Source: Curtobacterium guangdongense (GTDB taxonomy: Bacteria > Actinomycetota > Actinomycetes > Actinomycetales > Microbacteriaceae). Taken from it: DNA of 64,000 nt. A model generated the notes under the pieces. That model was not told the origin of the DNA and searched no databases. It saw nothing but the letters and a program-made list of their open reading frames with translations. The DNA lies in contig NZ_JBMPIT010000005.1 in the NCBI RefSeq assembly GCF_049341845.1, positions 62,001-126,000 of the forward strand. The letters are read 5' to 3'. Positions 62,863 through 64,000 of this stretch are shown here, in pieces; within the stretch, counting starts at the first letter, position 1; every line of letters starts with the position of its first letter. Made by a program: the position numbers and the translations under genes.

Positions 62863-62927
62863 CCGCGGCCCAAGCCGGCTGACCGCGGCCCAAGCCGGCT
62901 GACCGCGGCCCACGCCGGCTGACCTGG
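62855..62927. repeat. 20-bp tandem repeat across rel stop codon
   Basis: CCGGCTGACCGCGGCCCAAG at 62855-62874 is repeated at 62875-62894, with a third copy differing by one base (62895-62914) and a partial fourth. The real TGA (62860-62862) is inside copy 1; each later copy carries its own TGA. Confidence 0.9.
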
Positions 62928-62932
62928 CTGCG

Positions 62933-63490
62933 TCACACCAGCTCAGCGAGCCGACGCTCGGCCTGCCGCACCATCGGCACCGTCCCGAGCTGCCGGAGGC
63001 GGACCCGGAGCGTCGACGGCGTGGTGTCGGTCGCCGCGAGCAGTCCCAAGACGGTGGGGGCACGTGCCGCCCAGTCCGCCGGTCCGGCGATCCGCAGCAG
63101 GTCGAGCGCGGTCCGGACCGGGGTCGTCACCCGGACACCGGCGACGACCGCGACCTCGGAGGGTTCGAGGCGCACCTCGCGGACGCGGCCACCGCCCCGC
63201 TGCCGGACGCGCTGCCCGTCGTCGATGCACGCGTCGTGGGGGAGCGGCGGCCGCGAGCACCCGCCCCAGATCCACGCGGCGCTGCGGTCCGATGCGATGA
63301 TTCGCTCGTCACCGACGCTCCAGCGGAACGACGCCGCGCGCAGCCCAGGGTCCGCCGGCTCCGCGACCGAGGCCCAGCACTCGCCGACCGCCACCAGGTC
63401 GCCGGCGAGCACGGCTGCGCGGAGTTCGGCCTCTGGCCAGTCGTCGGTGGTGACGAGTCGGGAGGAGCGCACCCGGTCATCCTGCCGCAC
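62933..63490 (-). CDS. AbiEi-antitoxin-like protein
   Basis: 185 residues from GTG 63490; GTG 63472 is an alternative. GDERIIASDRSAAWIWGG and VRVTTPVRTALDLLR resemble stand-alone proteins distantly similar to the AbiEi antitoxin C-terminal domain, common in Microbacteriaceae. Many such proteins have no partner toxin gene, and none is seen beside this one (a ROK gene lies upstream, rel is convergent). The N-terminal winged helix of AbiEi is not apparent. Family assignment is from memory. Confidence 0.6.
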   Translation of the reverse strand: MRQDDRVRSSRLVTTDDWPEAELRAAVLAGDLVAVGECWASVAEPADPGLRAASFRWSVGDERIIASDRSAAWIWGGCSRPPLPHDACIDDGQRVRQRGGGRVREVRLEPSEVAVVAGVRVTTPVRTALDLLRIAGPADWAARAPTVLGLLAATDTTPSTLRVRLRQLGTVPMVRQAERRLAELV

Positions 63491-63556
63491 CGGACCAGCC
63501 CGGCGGAGCCGACTGTGGACAGCAGCGCGGCGTACCGGCGTGCAGTGTGGGACGGC

Positions 63557-64000
63557 TCAGCGGAGGACGTGGGAGCGGTGCACGAGCGCCGCGGCACCGA
63601 TGAGCGGCCCGTCCTGGGACAGCCCGGTCGGGACGATCCGCACCTTGGTGACGAAGCCGAACTCGACCCGTTCGGCGACGGCCTGCCTGGCGTACTCGAA
63701 CAGGTCGGGCGTGACGTGCGAGAACCCGCCGCCGATGGCCACCACCTCGAGGTCGACGAGCGACGTGGCGGCGGCGATGGCCTGCCCGAGGGCGCGACCA
63801 CTGCGCTTGATCGCCGCCGCGGCGATCTCGTCACCCGCCGCGTACGCGGCGGAGAGCTCCTCGCCGGTCTCCCCGGTGAACCCCTGCCGTCTCGCCCACG
63901 CGACGGTCTTCGGACCGCTCGCCACGGCCTCCAGGCAGCCGGTTCCGCCGCAGGCGCACGGGTCGTCGTACCCACCGCACTCGACGTGACCGATGTGCCC
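63557..64000 (-). CDS. ROK-family sugar kinase/regulator (5' end outside window)
   Basis: The last 147 codons are visible; the gene runs off the right edge. It shows GHIGHVECGG then CACGGTGCLEAVASG, the ROK zinc-binding Cys set and signature. EVVAIGGGFSHVTPDLFEYA follows. ROK proteins are glucokinases, N-acetyl-sugar kinases or XylR-type repressors. The N-terminal part is missing, so kinase and repressor cannot be told apart, though the zinc motif is found in both. Confidence 0.88.
   Translation of the reverse strand, partial: GHIGHVECGGYDDPCACGGTGCLEAVASGPKTVAWARRQGFTGETGEELSAAYAAGDEIAAAAIKRSGRALGQAIAAATSLVDLEVVAIGGGFSHVTPDLFEYARQAVAERVEFGFVTKVRIVPTGLSQDGPLIGAAALVHRSHVLR

Overview
The window is high-GC, gene-dense DNA (about 70% G+C by eye) with many GTG/TTG starts and 4-bp ATGA/GTGA gene overlaps. 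It suggests an actinobacterium of the family Microbacteriaceae; a Curtobacterium-like organism is my best guess from general familiarity, not proven here. Supporting signs are the order thrS-HIT-pdxS-pdxT-yebC-ruvCAB-yajC-secDF-rel, an HspR-type HAIR operator before a ClpC-like gene, a class E sortase signal (LAYTG), a DtxR-type iron box, and many apparently leaderless genes with a TANNNT hexamer 6-7 nt before the start codon.

Layout. 0-6.4 kb: an extracytoplasmic flavin electron-transfer operon (reductase, FMN-binding protein, ApbE), a proline-rich membrane protein divergent from an OmpR-type two-component system, a membrane protein and a LysM lipoprotein. 6.4-8.5 kb: a small acidic protein, tRNA-Gly(GCC), and a sulfite-oxidase-like / FAD oxidoreductase / DUF6510-like operon. 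8.7-16.7 kb: a peptide-type ABC importer with a fused two-domain ATPase, co-transcribed with a CocE-type hydrolase and a TetR regulator. 16.7-19.6 kb: a small SIP-like protein behind an iron box, Dps, and a secreted alkaline phosphatase behind a PHO-box-like repeat. 19.7-22.3 kb: a DedA protein with a NarL-type two-component system.

22.4-34.6 kb is the most distinctive part: an accessory heptose/glycan cluster. It holds two complete HldE-like kinase/adenylyltransferases, a GmhA-like isomerase, a GmhB-like phosphatase, three GT9 (heptosyltransferase-like) proteins, two GT4-like glycosyltransferases, an aldehyde dehydrogenase and an SDR. Together they encode every step from sedoheptulose 7-phosphate to a nucleotide-activated heptose plus candidate transferases, in an organism that should have no LPS.

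34.6-45 kb: mixed housekeeping and surface genes (PRC-barrel, SGNH hydrolase, universal stress protein, hydrolase/NUDIX divergent pair, sortase-anchored Cna-B-type protein, MFS transporter, second YidC with a DUF6412-like partner, YbaK deacylase). 45-48.7 kb: HspR-controlled ClpC-like ATPase and a region of very small ORFs. 48.7-62.9 kb: conserved block apt, thrS, HIT, pdxST, yebC, ruvCAB, yajC-secDF, rhodanese, rel. 62.9-64 kb: an AbiEi-like protein and the 3' part of a ROK-family gene that runs off the right edge.

Two genome-style features recur. Short tandem duplications sit over the 3' ends and stop codons of at least seven genes, and two long related hairpins (40.6 and 53.5 kb) lie at gene ends. 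No CRISPR array, insertion sequence, phage or rRNA was seen.
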